Positions 1-12,435 of a stretch of 64,000 nucleotides of DNA are shown here, piece by piece. A program made the translations under genes and the position numbers. Source of the stretch: Chamaelirium japonicum. Taxonomy: Eukaryota > Streptophyta > Magnoliopsida > Liliales > Melanthiaceae. The notes under the pieces were generated by a model, which saw only the letters and a program-made list of their open reading frames with translations, was not told where the DNA came from and ran no database searches. The stretch lies in assembly GCA_947650365.1 (NCBI GenBank), contig OX393555.1:82403995-82467994 (forward strand), written 5' to 3'. Every line of letters begins with the position of its first letter. The stretch's first letter is position 1.

Positions 1-796
1 ATTCCAAAACTCCACTTCTGTCTTCGTTTCTCTTTCTGTTTTCTTACGACTGGTCAGCTGGGCTCGATATGTTCGTGCTGATAAAGTGTTATTAGATAGG
101 AGAAAGGAAGAGCCATCAAACGTGCCCCACCCTAAAGGGTTCATATATTATTTATAGGATAAGTTTACTTAGGTCCTAAGCAATCTATGGGAAACCGTAA
201 TTCATGGGAGAAGAGAGAAGAGAATGGAGAGATTTAATTATATTATTTAGAAGTGGTGTTTTGGAATTTAGATTCCATCTTACTTCACACCTTTACCCAA
301 GGCGAATGGACTAGAGCAGTACTTCTTCTCTATTCTTTCTTTGTTTATCTCTCCCTTCTTTTCTCTCTTCTTCTACCTCTTCTTCTCTCTTCTCACAACT
401 CGTTATTAGCACGAACATATCGAGCCCAGTCGACTAGTCATAAGAAACCGGAGAGAGAAACAAAAACAAAAGAGAGAAAAGAAGAGAGAAGAGAATAGAG
501 AGATAAATAATTTAAATAATTTAGTTAAATTCTAAATAGTGGTCGGCTGGACTCGACATGTTCATACTGATAACATTTTGTGAGAAAAAAGAAGAAGAAA
601 GAAGAGAATGAAGAGATAATCGAAGAAAGAAGAGAGAAGAAGTCTTGCTCCAATCCATTATCCATAGGTATAAGTGTTAAGTAAGAAGGAATCTAAATTA
701 CAAAACTTCACTTCTCAATAATATAATTAAATCTCTCTATTCTCTTCTCGCTTCTCCTATGGATTAGGGTATCTCTTAATATTTTAACCTAGGGCC
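1..796. repeat. Satellite block, mixed orientation, cut by window edge
   Basis: A minus-orientation S2-S1 core (TATTATTTATAGG near 148-158) is followed by a minus S3 module. That is fused in its pyrimidine tract to a plus S2 piece (TTATTAGCACGAAC at about 400). A minus S2 fragment (541-590) is then joined to a plus S3 (600-710). The same unusual order, including the TAAATTCTAAATGG-type join, recurs in direct orientation at 37972-38730, so this is a second copy of that arrangement. There is no gene. Open frames here are by-products of the stop-poor purine/pyrimidine repeat. Confidence 0.85.
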
Positions 797-1480
797 TAAG
801 CAATTCGGGTATGCCACTTTTTACTATCAAGCCCAACCGACCAGTCGTATCTCTCTCTTCTGTCTTCGTTTATCTCTTCATTCTATTCTCTCTTCTTCTC
901 TCTTCTGTGGAGTTTTGGAATTTAGATTACTTCTTACTTCATACCTGTACCCATAGCGAATGGATTAGAGAAATACTTCTTTTCTCTTCTCTCTTCGGAG
1001 AGATGAGAGAGAAGAAGAAAGAAAAGAACTGAGAGATAAATAAAGAGAGAAGTCCTGCTCTAGTCCATTGACCACGGGTATAAGTGTGAAGTAAGAAGGA
1101 ATCTAAATTCCAAAACTCCTCTTCTGTCTTCATTTCTCTCTCCATTTTCTTGTGACTGGTCGGCTGGGCTAAATATTATCGTGCTGATAACATGTTGTGA
1201 GATGGGAGAAAGGGAGAGCCATTAAATGTGCCCTACTCTAAAGGGTCATATATTATTTATAGGGTAAGTGTTGTGAGATGAGAGAAAGAGAGAGCCGTCA
1301 AATGTGTCCCACCTTAAAGTGGTCGTTTATTATTTATAGGGTAAGCTTACTTATGGCCTAAACAATCTATGGGAAACCTTAATCCATGGGAGAAGAGAGA
1401 AGAGAATGAAGAGATTTAATTATATTATATGACCCCTTTAGGGTGGAGCAAGTTTTATGGCTCTCTCTTTCTCCCATCTC
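797..1480 (-). repeat. Satellite block with degenerate cores
   Basis: It begins with GGGCCTAAGCAATTCGGGTATGCC joined to an S2 piece. This odd join is the reverse complement of the ones at about 20815-20885 and 56690-56765. Minus-orientation cores lie near 1248-1262 and 1332-1350, the first shortened so that the TATA segment runs straight into a second S2. S3 modules of both orientations fill 900-1120. There is no coding content. Confidence 0.8.
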
Positions 1481-1765
1481 ACAACACGTTAATTAGTAAA
1501 CTTAATTATTAAATTATTTACATTATTTAATAAATAAATAAATAATTATTTAATTAAAAAAGTTATAGTAACATTACTATGATAATCATAATAACGTTGA
1601 GATGATACTATTGAGAATTGGAGTTTTAGAATTTAAATTCCTTCTTACTTCATACCTATACCCGTGACGATAATCAATTATATATAATTAAATATTTATA
1701 AGGTAAGCTTACTAATTAAGAGAATTTATTTAATAATTATTTAAATAAATGATTAATACGACCCC
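1481..1765 (-). repeat. End of an AT-rich module plus short linker module (U)
   Basis: This holds the distal end of an AT-rich module (TTACTATGATAATCATAATA near 1573-1595, then GAGATGATACTATTGAG), a short S3 piece, and an AT-rich linker of about 105 bp containing AATCAATTATATATAATTAA (near 1672-1692) and GTAAGCTTAC. The linker recurs inverted near 20090-20190, 54830-54920 and 55845-55935. Nothing is coding. Confidence 0.7.
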
Positions 1766-2022
1766 TTTAAGTTGGGGCACCTTAGATCGGATGGCTGTCT
1801 ACCATCGGATCTCTCCCATGGATTAGGATTTCCCATAGATTGCTTAGGCCCTAAGTAAGCTTACCCTATAAATAATATACGATCTATTTAGGGTGGGGCA
1901 TGTTTGATGGCTCTCTCTTTCTTCCATCTCACAACACATTATTAGTACGAACATGTCGAGCCCAACCGACCAGTCATAAAAAAACGGAAAGAGAAACGAA
2001 GACAAAATAGAGAGAAGAAGAT
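1766..2022 (+). repeat. Satellite S1-S2 unit
   Basis: A clear plus-orientation unit: GTCGGATCTCTCCCATGG at about 1795-1815, TTGCTTAGGCCCTAAGTAAG at about 1839-1858, CTATAAATAATAT near 1866, and an S2 segment with CGAGCCCAACCGACCAGTC near 1957. It passes directly into an AT-rich module without an S3. Confidence 0.85.
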
Positions 2023-2510
2023 ATAGTTCAAAAAATAATAATTTAAATAAATTACTATATATTTAAATAATTAAAAAAAAATTATTAAATTATAAAATAT
2101 TGATTAAAATAAACTAAAAAATTATTTATTTAATTAAATAATAAAATAAAATATTAATTTAATAACTATTTACTTATTATTTAAATAATAAGGTAATTAT
2201 TTGAATATATATATTATAAAATGTTTTCTTAAATAACTTAATTTTTTTTAAATAATCATATTAATAATATATATTTTATTATTTAAATAATAAATAAATT
2301 ATTTGAATAATTTAAATATTTAGTTATATAGATAATTAAATATTTATTTAATTATTTACTTATTTAATTTATTAAATAAATTAAATTAATTAAAAAATAG
2401 GAAGTAAAAAAGAAAGATGAGGCACACCCGAATTTTTTGCTTTAAAAAGAATTTATATTTTTTATTAAAAATTTAAAAATATTATAACTGTTTTGAGATC
2501 GTTCGATCGG
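2023..2510 (+). repeat. AT-rich module (truncated form)
   Basis: Almost pure A+T, with recurring TTTAAATAATT words, ending in a conserved tail: GAGGCACACCCGAATTTTTT near 2420, a run of TTTTTATTAAAAATTT, then AACTGTTTTGAGATCGTTCGATCGGATGGC leading into S1. The same truncated form occurs inverted at 19326-19835, 54093-54565 and 55107-55580. There are no open frames of note and no transposase is recognisable. Confidence 0.85.
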
Positions 2511-5234
2511 ATGGCTTTCCACCGTCGGATCTCTCCTATGGATTAGGATTTCCTATAGATTTCTTTGGTTCTAAGTAAGCTTACCCTATAAATAATATAT
2601 GACCTATTTTGGGTGGAGCATGTTTGATGGCTTTCTCTTTCTCTCATCTCACAACACGCTATCAGCATGAACATGTCGAGCCCAACCGACCAGTCACAAG
2701 AAAACATAGAGAAACGAAGACAAAAGAGAGAAAAAAAAGAAGAGAACGGAGAGATAAATAAAAAGAGAAGAGAGAAGAAGTCCTACTCTAGTCCATTCAC
2801 TACTGGTATAAGTATAAAGTAAGAAAGAATCTAAATTTCAAAACTCCACTTCTCAATATTTATATGACCCCTTTAGGGTGGGGTATATTTAACGACCCAC
2901 TTTTTCTTCATCACAAAACACGTTATTAGCACGAATATACCGAGCCCATCCGACCAGTCATAAGAAAACAGAGAGAGAAAGGAAGACAAAAGAGAGATAA
3001 GAAACGAGAAGAGATGGGGAAATAAACAAAGAGAGAAGATAGAAGAAGTCCTGCTCCAACCCATTGGCCATGGGTATAGGTGTGAAGTAAGAAGAAATCT
3101 AATTAGCGTAGGGCACGTTTGATGATTCTCTCTTTCTCCCATCTCACAATATGTTATTTGCACGAATATATCGAGCCCAGCTGACCAGTCATAAGAAAAA
3201 AAAGACAGAAGAGAAAGATGAAGAAAGAAGAAAACAGTGAGATAAACGAATAGAGCAGAGAGAAGAAGTCATGCCCCAGTCCATTCGCCATGGGTATAGG
3301 TATGAAATAAGAAAGAATTTAAATTTCAAAACTCCACTTCTCAATAATATAATTAAATCTCTCCGTTCTCTTCTCTCTTCTCCCATGGATTAGGGTTTTT
3401 CATAGATTGTTTAGGCCCTAAGTAAGCTTACCCTATAAATAAAATACGACCCCTTTAGGGTGGGGCATGTTTGACGGCTTTCTCTTTCTCCCATCTAATA
3501 ATATGTTATCAACACGAACATATCTAGCCCAACCGACCAGTCACAAGAAAACAAAGAGAGAAACGAAGACAAAAGAGAAAGAAAAGAACAAAAAATTAAT
3601 TATTTAAAAAGTCTCTTCTTACATGGGTATAGGTGTGAAGTAAGAAGGATATATATATATATATACATATATTGTTGGGTCAAATAATCTAAATTCCAAA
3701 ACTCTATAAAAGAGAGAGAAGAAATGAGAAGAGAACGAAGAGATAATTGAAGAGAGAAGAGAGAAGAAGTCCTACTCCAGTCTATTGGCCACGGGTATAG
3801 GTGTGAAGTAAGAAAGAATCTAAATTCCAAAACTCCACTTTTTAATATTTATACAACCCTTTTAGGGTGGAAAATGTTTGACGGATCTCTTTTACTCCCA
3901 TCTCATAACACTTTATCAACACGAACATGTCCAGCCTCGCCGACCATTCATAAGAAAACAGTAAGAGAAACGAAGACAAAAGAGAAAAAAGAAAAGAGAA
4001 GAGAACAGAGATATAAACAAAGAGAGAAGAGAGAATAAGTCCTTCTCCAGTCTATTAGCCACGGGTATAGGTGTGAAGTAAGAAGGAATCTAAATTCTAA
4101 AACTATACTTCTGTCTTCGTTTCTCTCTCCGTTTTCTCGCGATTGGTCGGCTGGGCTCGATATATTCGTGCAGATAACGTGTTGTGAAATAGGAGAAAGA
4201 GAGAGTCATCAAACGTACCCCACCCTAAAGAGGTTATATATTATTTATAGGGTAAGCTTACTTAGGGCCTAAGCAATATATAGGAAACCCTAATCCATAG
4301 GAGAAGAGACAAGAGAACAGAGAGATTTAATTATATTATTGAGAAATAGAGTTTTAGAATTTAGATGCCTTCTTACTTCATATCTATACCCGTGGCCAAT
4401 AGACTGCATCATGACTTCTTTTCTCTTCTCTCTTTGTTTATCTTTCTGTTCTTTTCTCTGTTCTTCTTTCTCTTTTGTCTTCGTTTCTCTCTCTGTTTTC
4501 TTATAACTGGTCGGATGGGCTCAATATGTTTGTGCTGATAATGTATTGTAAGATGGGAAAAAGAAAGAGACGTCAAACATGCCCCACCCTAAAGGGATCA
4601 TATAAATATTTAGAAGTGGTATTTTAGAATTTAGATTCCTTCTTACTTCACACCTATACCCGAGGCCAATGAACTGATGCAAGAATTCTTCTCTCTTCTG
4701 TCTTCGTTTATCTCTCTCTTCTCTTCTCTCTTCTTCTCTCTCTTCTGTCTTTGGTTCTCTCTCCGTTTTCTTCTGACTGGTCGATTGGGCTCAATATGCT
4801 CGTATTGATAACGTGTTGTGCGATAAGAGAAAGAGAGAGTCGTCAAATATGCCCCACCTTAAAGGGGTCGTATAGTATTTATAGGGTAAGATTACTTAAG
4901 ACCTAAACAATCTATCGATAACCCTAATCCATAGGAGAAGAGAGAAAAGAACGAAGAGATTTAATTATATTAATTACAAGTGGAGTTTTAGAATTTAGAT
5001 TTCTTCTCACTTCACACCTATACCCATAGCGAATGGACTGGAGTGGAACTTCTTCTCTTTTCTCTCTTTGTTTATCTCTCCGTTCTCTTCTCTATTCTTC
5101 TCTCTTCTCACTACATGTTATCAGCATAAACATGTCGAGCCCAGTTGACCAGTCATAAGAAAACGGTGTAAGAAACAAAGACAGAAAAGAAAGAATAAGA
5201 AAAAAGAGAACAGAGAGATAAATAAAGAGAAAAG
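2511..5234. repeat. Satellite block, first higher-order unit (part)
   Basis: Plus cores (CTATAAATAA) lie near 2587 and 3433, minus cores near 4240 and 4873. S3 modules in both orientations lie between. Several joins link an S3 end (AATTCCAAAACTCCACTTCT) to an inverted S2 (GTCTTCGTTTCTC), for example near 4100-4130. This region leads into module T and then an AT-rich module, the same order as in the next two higher-order units. Confidence 0.85.
3648..3672. repeat. (AT)n microsatellite
   Basis: A run of alternating A and T of about 16-18 bases, followed by ACATATATT, interrupts an S3 module between GAAGTAAGAAGG and the usual AATCTAAATTCC. It looks like local slippage expansion within one repeat copy and is not seen in other S3 copies. 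Confidence 0.9.
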
Positions 5235-5400
5235 AAGATAAATAAAATATTTTTCATACTTATAAATTTATATAAATTATTTAAATATTTAAATAATAAC
5301 ATTGAGATGATACTATGTAAATATTTAAAGAAACGATATATTCTATAATATTTAAGAAAATATTAATTAAAAAATTAAAATAAATAAAATAATTAAGCAA
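5235..5400 (+). repeat. AT module T, copy 1
   Basis: A 165-bp AT-rich segment recognisable by ATTTATATAAATTATTTAA, TTGAGATGATACTAT and AAAGAAACGATATA in order. It recurs at 10985-11175 and 16985-17170 (direct), 39005-39195 (inverted) and partly at 47330-47450. In the first three cases it precedes an S2 segment and an AT-rich module, marking the end of a higher-order unit. Confidence 0.85.
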
Positions 5401-6065
5401 TCTCCTATCTCATAACACGTTCTCAGCAGAACATAGAGAGAAACGAAGACAGAAGAGAGAGCAGTAGAGAGAAGTGAATGGAGAGATAAATAAAGAGAGA
5501 AGAGAGAAGAAGTCCTACTCCAGTCCATTCGCCACTATTATACGTGTAAAGTAAGAAGAAATCTAAATTCCAACACTCCACATCTCAATAATATAATTAG
5601 ATCTCTCCGTTATCTTCTCTCTTCTCCCATGTGTTAGGGTTTCCTATAGATTGCTTAGGCCTAAGTAAGTTTACCCTATAAATAATATATGACCCCTTTA
5701 GGGTGGGGCACGTTTGACGGCTCTCTCTTTCTCCCATCTCACAATATATTATCAACACAAACATGTCGAGCCCAGCCGACCAGTCATAAGAAAATGGAGA
5801 GAAAAACAAAGACAGAAGAGAGAGCAGAAGAGAGAAAAGAACGAAGAGAGAAGAGAGAAAAAGTACTACTCCAATCCATTGGCCACAGGTATATGTGTGA
5901 AATAAGAAGGAATCTAAATTCCAAAACTCCACAGAAGAGAGAGAAGAAAAGAGAAAAGAACGGAGAGATAAATGAAGAAAAAAGAGAGAAGAAGTCATAC
6001 TCAAGTCCATTGGCCATGGGTATAGGTGTGAAAAAAGAAGGAATCTAAATTTCAAAACTCTACTT
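5401..6065 (+). repeat. Satellite block with tandem S3 modules
   Basis: A shortened S2, a plus S3, a plus S1 core (CTATAAATAATAT near 5679), S2, and two tandem S3 modules joined by AACTCCACAGAAGAGAGAG near 5926-5942. A minus-strand open frame of 157 codons spans this block. It has no family resemblance and is an accident of stop-poor pyrimidine-rich sequence. Confidence 0.85.
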
Positions 6066-6990
6066 CTCAATAGTATTATCTTAACGTTATTATGATTATC
6101 ATAATAATATTACAATAACTTTTTTAATTAAATTAATTATTTATTTAAATATTAAATAATTTAATAATTTAAAAAATTTAATAAATAATTTTTTAGTAAA
6201 ATAATTAATTTATTTACTTATTTAAATATTTCATTCAATTTATTTATTTATTATTATATTATTAAATATTTAAACAAGGTAACTATTTATTTATTTAAAT
6301 TATTAAATAAATAAATAATTGTTAGATTATATATTTAACTAATTATTTTTTTATTAGTTATTTCATGAAATTTAATTTTATTTTTAAATAATTAAATAAT
6401 TAGTTAATTATTGAAATATTTAAAAACTTATTTAGTGAAGAAATATATTAAATAGATTATTACTAAAACAAATAAATAATTTAACTATTAAATAATTTTA
6501 TATTTAAATAAATAATAATAAAGTAAATTTTAATGTAATTAAATAATTAAATAATTATTTTACTAAATTATGAAATATTAATTATAATTAATTAAAAAAT
6601 TAATTATTTAATTAAGTAATAAAATAAAAAAATAATTTAATAACTATTTACTAATTATTTAAATAATTAGTTAATTATTTAAATATATAAATAATAATTG
6701 TTTTAATTAAAAATATATTTTTTTAAATAAAAAATAAAAATTTATTTATTTTAATATTTGAATAATAAATAAATAATTTAAATAATTTAGTTATTTAAAT
6801 GTATATATAATTAAATATTTATTTAATTATTCATTTTATTAAACTAATTAAATTAATTAAATAATAGGAAGTAATGAAGAAAGATGAGTCACACCTGAAT
6901 TTTTTACTTTAAAAATAATTTATATTTTTCTTTATAAAAATTTAAGACATTACAACTGTTATGTGATCGTTCAATGAGAAGGCTATCTAT
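6066..6990 (+). repeat. AT-rich module, full-length form (about 925 bp)
   Basis: It starts with CTCAATAGTATTATCTTAAC and TTATTATGATTATCATAATA and contains TAATATTAC. It runs through about 800 bases of almost pure A+T, then ends with GATGAGTCACACCTGAATTT, a T/A run, and GATCGTTCAATGAGAAGGC before S1. The full-length form recurs at 11506-12435 (same orientation) and 51085-52000 (inverted). No protein is recognisable. The first 42 bases match the terminal repeat of the 144-bp foldback element. Confidence 0.88.
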
Positions 6991-9900
6991 CGTCGGATCT
7001 CTCCCATGGATTAGGGTTTCCCATAGATTGCTTAGGCCTTAAGTAAACTTACGCTATAAATAATATACGACCCCTTTCCCATAGATTGCTTAGGCCCTAA
7101 GTAAGCTTACCCTATAAATAATATACGTCCCCTTTATGGTGGGGCTCGTTTGATGGCTCTCTCTTTTTCCCATCTCATAATATGTTATCAGCACGAATAT
7201 ATCGAGCCCAGCCGACAAGTCACAAAAAAACAGAGAAAGAAATAGAGATAGAAGAGAGAGAAGAGAAAAGAGAATGAAGAGATAAATGAAGAAAGAAGAG
7301 AGAAGAAATCCTGCTCCAGTCTTTTGGCCATGGGTATAGGTATAACATAAGAAGGAATCTGAAGTCCAAAACTCCACATCTCTATAATATAATTAAATCT
7401 CTTCATTCTTTTCTTTCTCTCATCTCACAACATGTTATCAGTACGAAAATATCGAGCCTAGACAACAAGTCACAAGAAATAAGAGAGAGAAACAAAGACA
7501 GAAGAGAGAGAAGAAGAAAGAAGAGAATGGAGAGATAAACAAAGAGAGAAGAGAGAAGAAGTCCTGCTCTAGTCCATTGGCCATGGGTATATATGTGAAG
7601 TAAGAAGGAATCTAAATTCTAAAACTCCACTTCTCAATAATCTCATCTCAACGTTATTATGACTATCATAGTAATATTACTATAATTTTTTTAATTAAAT
7701 TAATTATTTATTTAAATATTAAATAGGTATGAAGTAAGAAGGAATCTAAATTCTAAAACTTCACTTCTTAATATTTATACGACCACTTTAGGGTGGGGCA
7801 TGTTTGATGAATCTCTCTTTATCCCATCTCACAATACGTTATCAGCACGAATATGTCAAGCCTGCCAACTAGTCGCAAGAAAATGAAGAGAGAAATGAAG
7901 ACAGAAGAGAGAGAAGAAAAGAAAAAAGAACTAAGAGATAAACAAAGATAGAAGGAGAAGAAGTCCTGCTCCAATCCATTGGCCACGGGTATAGGTGTGA
8001 AGTAAGAAGGAATTAAAATTCCAAAACTCCACAGAAGAGAGAAAAAGAGCGAAGATAACAGAAAGATAAATGAAGAGTGAATAAGTCCTGCTCTAGTCCA
8101 TTATCCACGGGTATAGGTGTGAAGTAAGAAGGAATCTAAATTCCAAAACTCCATTTATGTCTTCGTTTATCTCTCCGTTCTCTTCTCTCTTCTATGTAGT
8201 TTTGGAATTTAGATTCCTTCTTACTTCACATCTATACCTATGGCAAATGGACTAGAGTAGGACTTCTACTATCTTCTCTCTTCGTTTATCTCTTCGTTAT
8301 CTTTTCTCTTCTTCTCTCTCTTTTGTCTTCATTTCTCTCTTAATTAAATAACTATATTATTTTATTAAATTATTTAGGTAGAAGAGAAAAGAGAACAGAG
8401 AGTTAAACCAAGAGAGAAGGGGAGAAGAAGTCATGCTCCAGTCCTTTGGCCACGGGTATAGGTGTGAAGTAAGAAAGAATCTAAATTCCAAAACTCCACA
8501 GACGAGAGAAAATAAGAGAAAAGAGAACAGAGAAGAGAGAGAAGAATAGAGAAGAGAACGTAGAGATAAACAAAAAGAGAAGAGAGAAAAAGTCCTACTG
8601 CAGTCCATTGGCCACGGGTATAAGTGTAAAGTAAAAGGGAATCTAAATTCCAAAACTCCACAAAAGATAGACAAGATAAGGACAGATTTCTATTTAATTA
8701 TTAAAACTAGAGAGATTTATAATATTTTATTTAGGTTCCCTTCTCTCTTCTAACAACACGTTATCAGCTTGAACATGTCAAGTCCAACCGACTAGTCACA
8801 AGAAAATAGAGAGAGAAATAAAGACAAAAGAGAGAGAAAAAAAGAGAAAAGAATGGAGAGATAAACAAAGAGAAAAGAGATAAGAAGTCCTACTCCAGTC
8901 CATTCACTACGGGTATAGGTGTGAAGTAAGAAGCAATCTAAATTCTAAAACTCCACTTCTCAATATTTATACGACCCCTTTAGGGTGCGGCACGTGTGAT
9001 GGTTCTCTCTTTCTCCCATCTCACAACACGTTATTAGTACGAATATATCATACCCAGCAAACCAGTCAAAAGAAAACAAAGAGAGGAACAAAGATAGAAG
9101 AGAGAGAAGAAGAAAGAAGAGGACGGAGAGATAAACGAAGAAAGAAGAAGTCCTGCCCAAGTCTATTGACCACGGGTATAGGTGTGAAGTAAGAAGGAAT
9201 CTAAATTCAAAAACTCCACAGAAAAGAGAGAAGAAGAGAAAAGAGAATGGAGAGATAAATGAAATAAGAAGAGAGAAGAAATCCTGCTCCAAGTCATTGG
9301 CTATGGTTATAGGTGTGAAGTAAGAAGGAATCTAAATTTCAAAACTTCACTTTTGTCTTTGTTTCTCAATCTGTTTTCTTACGACTGGTCAGTTGGGCTC
9401 AATATATTCGTGCTGATAATGTGTTGTGAGATAAGAGAAAGAGAGAGCCATCAAACGTGCCCCACCCTAAAGAGGTCATAAATTATTTATTATTTATAGG
9501 GTAAGCATGCTTTAGGCCTAAGCAATCTATGATAAACCCTAATCCGTAGGAGAAGAGAGAAAAGAATAGAGAGAGTAAATTATATTATTGAGAAGTGGAG
9601 TTTTGAAATTTAGATTACTTCTTACTTCATACATAAACCTATAGTTAATAGACTGGAGCAAGACTTCTTCTCTCTTCTATCTTCATTTATCTCTTCGTTC
9701 TCTTCTCTCTTATTCTCTCTTCTGACTTTGTTTCTCTTTCCGTTTTCTTGTAACTAGTCAGCTGGGCTTGACATGTTCCTACTGATAACGTATTGTGAGA
9801 TGGGAGAATGAGAAAGCCGTCAAATGTGCCCCACCCTAAAAAGGTCGTATAAATATTAAGAAGTTGAGTTTTTGAATTTAGATTCCTTTTTACTTCACAC

Positions 9901-10984
9901 CTATTCCCGTGGCCAATAGCCTGGAGCAGGACTTCTTCTCTCTTCGTTTATCCTTTCGTTCTCTTCTCTCTTTTTCTCACCCTTCTGTCGTCGTTTCTCT
10001 CTCTGTTTTCTCTTCTTTCTTTTTCTCTCTCTTCTATCTTCATTTCTCTTTCTGTTTTCTTGTGACTTGTAGGCTAGGCTCAACATGTTCGTGCTGATAA
10101 TGTGTTGTGAGGTGAAAAAAAGAGAGATCTATCAAATATGCCCTTTCCTAAAGGTGTCATATAAATATTGAGAAGTAAAGTTTTGTAATTTAGATTCCTT
10201 CTTACTTCACACCTATATCCGTGGCTAATGGACTGGAGCAGGAATTCTTCTCTTTTCATGCTGATAATCTAACTATAATTTTTTAAATTAAATTAAGTAT
10301 TTAATTAAAACGAAGAGAGTTTTGGAATTTATTATGATAATCATAAGAAAATTGAGATGGTATTATTGAGAAGTAGAGTTTTGGAATTTAGATTTCTTCT
10401 TACTTCACACCTATATCCATGGCGAATGGACTGGAGCAGGACTTCTTATCTTTTCTCTCTTTATTTATCTCTTTGTTTTCTTCTCTTTTATTCTCTCTCT
10501 TTTGTCTTTGTTTCTCATTCCGTTTTCTTACGACTCCTCGGCTGAGCTCGACATGTTCGTGTTAATAACGTATTGTGAGATGGGAGAAAGAGAGAGACGC
10601 CAAATATGCCCCACCCTAAAGGGGTCGTATATTATTTATAGGGTAAGCTTACTTAGAGCCTAAGCAATCTATAGGAAACCTTATTCCTTTGGAGAAGAGA
10701 GACGAGAATAAAGAGATTTAATTATATTATTGAGAAGTAGAGTTTTGGAATTTAGATTCCTTTTTACTTTACACCTATACCCTAGGCGAATGGACTGGAG
10801 TAAGACTTCTCTCTTCTCTTATCATTTATCTTTCTGTTATATTCTCTCTTCTCACAACACGTTATCAGCATGAACATATCGAGCCCAGCCGACCAGTCAC
10901 AAGAAAACGATACGAGAAACGAAGACAAAAGAGAGAGAAGAAGAGAGAAGAGAACGGAAAGATAAATAAAGAAGAAGAAGAGAA
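6991..10984. repeat. Satellite block of higher-order unit 2
   Basis: Plus cores lie at 7054 and 7111, minus cores near 9485 and 10630. Short-link units, in which CTCAATATTTATACGACCCC replaces the S1 upstream half, lie near 7770 and 8962. From 8330 on it matches other copies of a duplicated block (see 14455-17379, 39005-41460, 41510-44060). A plus-strand pyrimidine tract doubling lies near 9965-10060. No genes. Confidence 0.85.
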
Positions 10985-11175
10985 ATAAAATATTTTTTAT
11001 GCTCATAGATTTATATAAATTATTTAATAATTATGTAATGTTTTATAATTTAATATTTAAATAATAATGTTGAGATGATACTATTTAAATATTTAAAGAA
11101 ACGATATACTTTATAATATTTAAAGAAATATTACTTAAAATAAATAAAATAAATAAGTAATCTCCTATCTCACAA
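8330..11175 (+). repeat. Duplicated block, copy C
   Basis: Shared order with three other copies: TTATTAAATTATTTAGGTAG near 8365, S3 with CACAGACGAGAG, GATAAGGACA plus TTTAATTATTAAAACTAGAG near 8678-8710, a core with doubled TTATTTATTATTTATAGGG near 9485, a doubled pyrimidine tract, a half foldback element near 10265-10370, and module T. The copies are 14455-17379 and 41510-44060 in the same orientation, and 39005-41460 inverted. Confidence 0.75.
10985..11175 (+). repeat. AT module T, copy 2
   Basis: Same word order as at 5235: ATTTATATAAATTATTTAAT, TTGAGATGATACTATTTAAA, AAAGAAACGATATACTTTAT, ending in AATAAATAAGTAATCTCC before an S2. About 190 bp, very AT-rich, no coding content. Confidence 0.85.
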
Positions 11176-11505
11176 TACGTTATCAGTCCAAACATATCGA
11201 ACCTAGCAGACTAGTCTCAAAAAAACATAAAAAGAAACAAAAATAGAAGAGATTGAAGGAGTGAGAAGAGAATAGAGAGATAAACAAAGAGAGAAGAGAG
11301 AAGAAGTCCTGCTCCAGTCCATTTGCCATGGGTATAGGTGTGAAATAAGAAGGAATCTAAATTCCATAACTCCAAAGAAGATAGAGAATAAGAGAGAAGA
11401 GAACAGAGCGATAAATGAAGAGAGAAAAATGGAGAAGTCTTGCTCAAGCCATTGGCAAGGGGTATTGGTGTGAAGTAAAAAAGAATCTCAATTCCAAAAC
11501 TCTAC
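11176..11505 (+). repeat. Satellite S2 and two S3 modules
   Basis: A slightly diverged S2 (CGTTATCAGTCCAAACATAT near 11179) is followed by two tandem S3 modules joined at about 11370 (ACTCCAAAGAAGATAGAG). It then abuts the AT-rich module through TCTACTTCTCAATAGTATC. Confidence 0.8.
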
Positions 11506-12435
11506 TTCTCAATAGTATCATCTCAACGTTATTATGATTATCATAGTAATATTACTAAATATTTTTTATATAAATTAATTTTTTATTTAATTATTAAATA
11601 ATTTAATAATTTAAATAATTTAATAATTAATTACAAAGTAAATTTTTTTTTAATTATTTAATTAATTTATTTATTATTATATTACTAAATAATTAAATTA
11701 TATTATGATTTAATATTAAAATTATTAAATAAAAATATTGATTTAATAATATAATTAATTAATTTATTTATTTTATAAGTTATTTTTTAAAATATTATTT
11801 TATTTTGAAATAATGGAATAATTAGTTAATTATTTGAATATTTAAAAACGTATTTAGTGAATAAATATATTAAATAGAAAATTTACTAAAAAAATAAATA
11901 ATTTAATTATTAAATAATTTTATTATTAAATAAATAATAATAAAATAAATTATTATATCATTAGATAATTAAATAATTTATTTATTAAATTATGAAATAT
12001 TAATTGAAATTAAAAAAAAATATTTATTTAATTAAGTAATAAAATTAAAAAATAATTCAATAACTATTTACTTATTATTTAAATAATTAGTTAATTATTT
12101 GAATATATAAAAAAGAAAATATTTTTTTAATAAACATAATATTTTTTGAAATAATCAAATAAATATTTTTTATTTTAATATTTAAATAATAAAAAAATTA
12201 TTTAAATAATTTAGTTATATAATTATATAGATAATTAATTATTTTTAAAATTATTTAATTATTTAATAATTTAATTTATTAAACTAATTAAATTAATTAA
12301 ATATTAAGAAGTAAAGAAGTAAGATGAGGTAATCCGAAATTTTTATCTTAAAAATAATTTATATTTTTCTTTAAAAAAATTTAAAATATTATAACTGTTA
12401 TAAGATCGTTCGATGGGATGATAATCTACCGTCGG
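11506..12435 (+). repeat. AT-rich module, full-length form
   Basis: Same ends as the copy at 6066: CTCAATAGTATCATCTCAAC at the start, and AACTGTTATAAGATCGTTCG near 12393-12412 at the end. The interior is almost entirely A+T with long runs of TTTAATTATT words. It is colinear by eye with 6066-6990. It holds nothing that looks like a gene. Confidence 0.88.

Larger units (their letters stand above)
6991..12435 (+). repeat. Higher-order repeat unit 2 (about 5.4 kb)
   Basis: It opens with a distinctive doubled core: the first CTATAAATAATATACGACCCC (7054) runs into CCCATAGATTGCTTAGGCCC and a second CTATAAATAATATACG (7111). Satellite follows to 10984, then module T, an S2-S3 segment, and a full AT-rich module ending at 12435. 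The next unit, from 12436, opens with the same doubled core and has the same order, which defines a period of about 5.4 kb. Confidence 0.75.
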
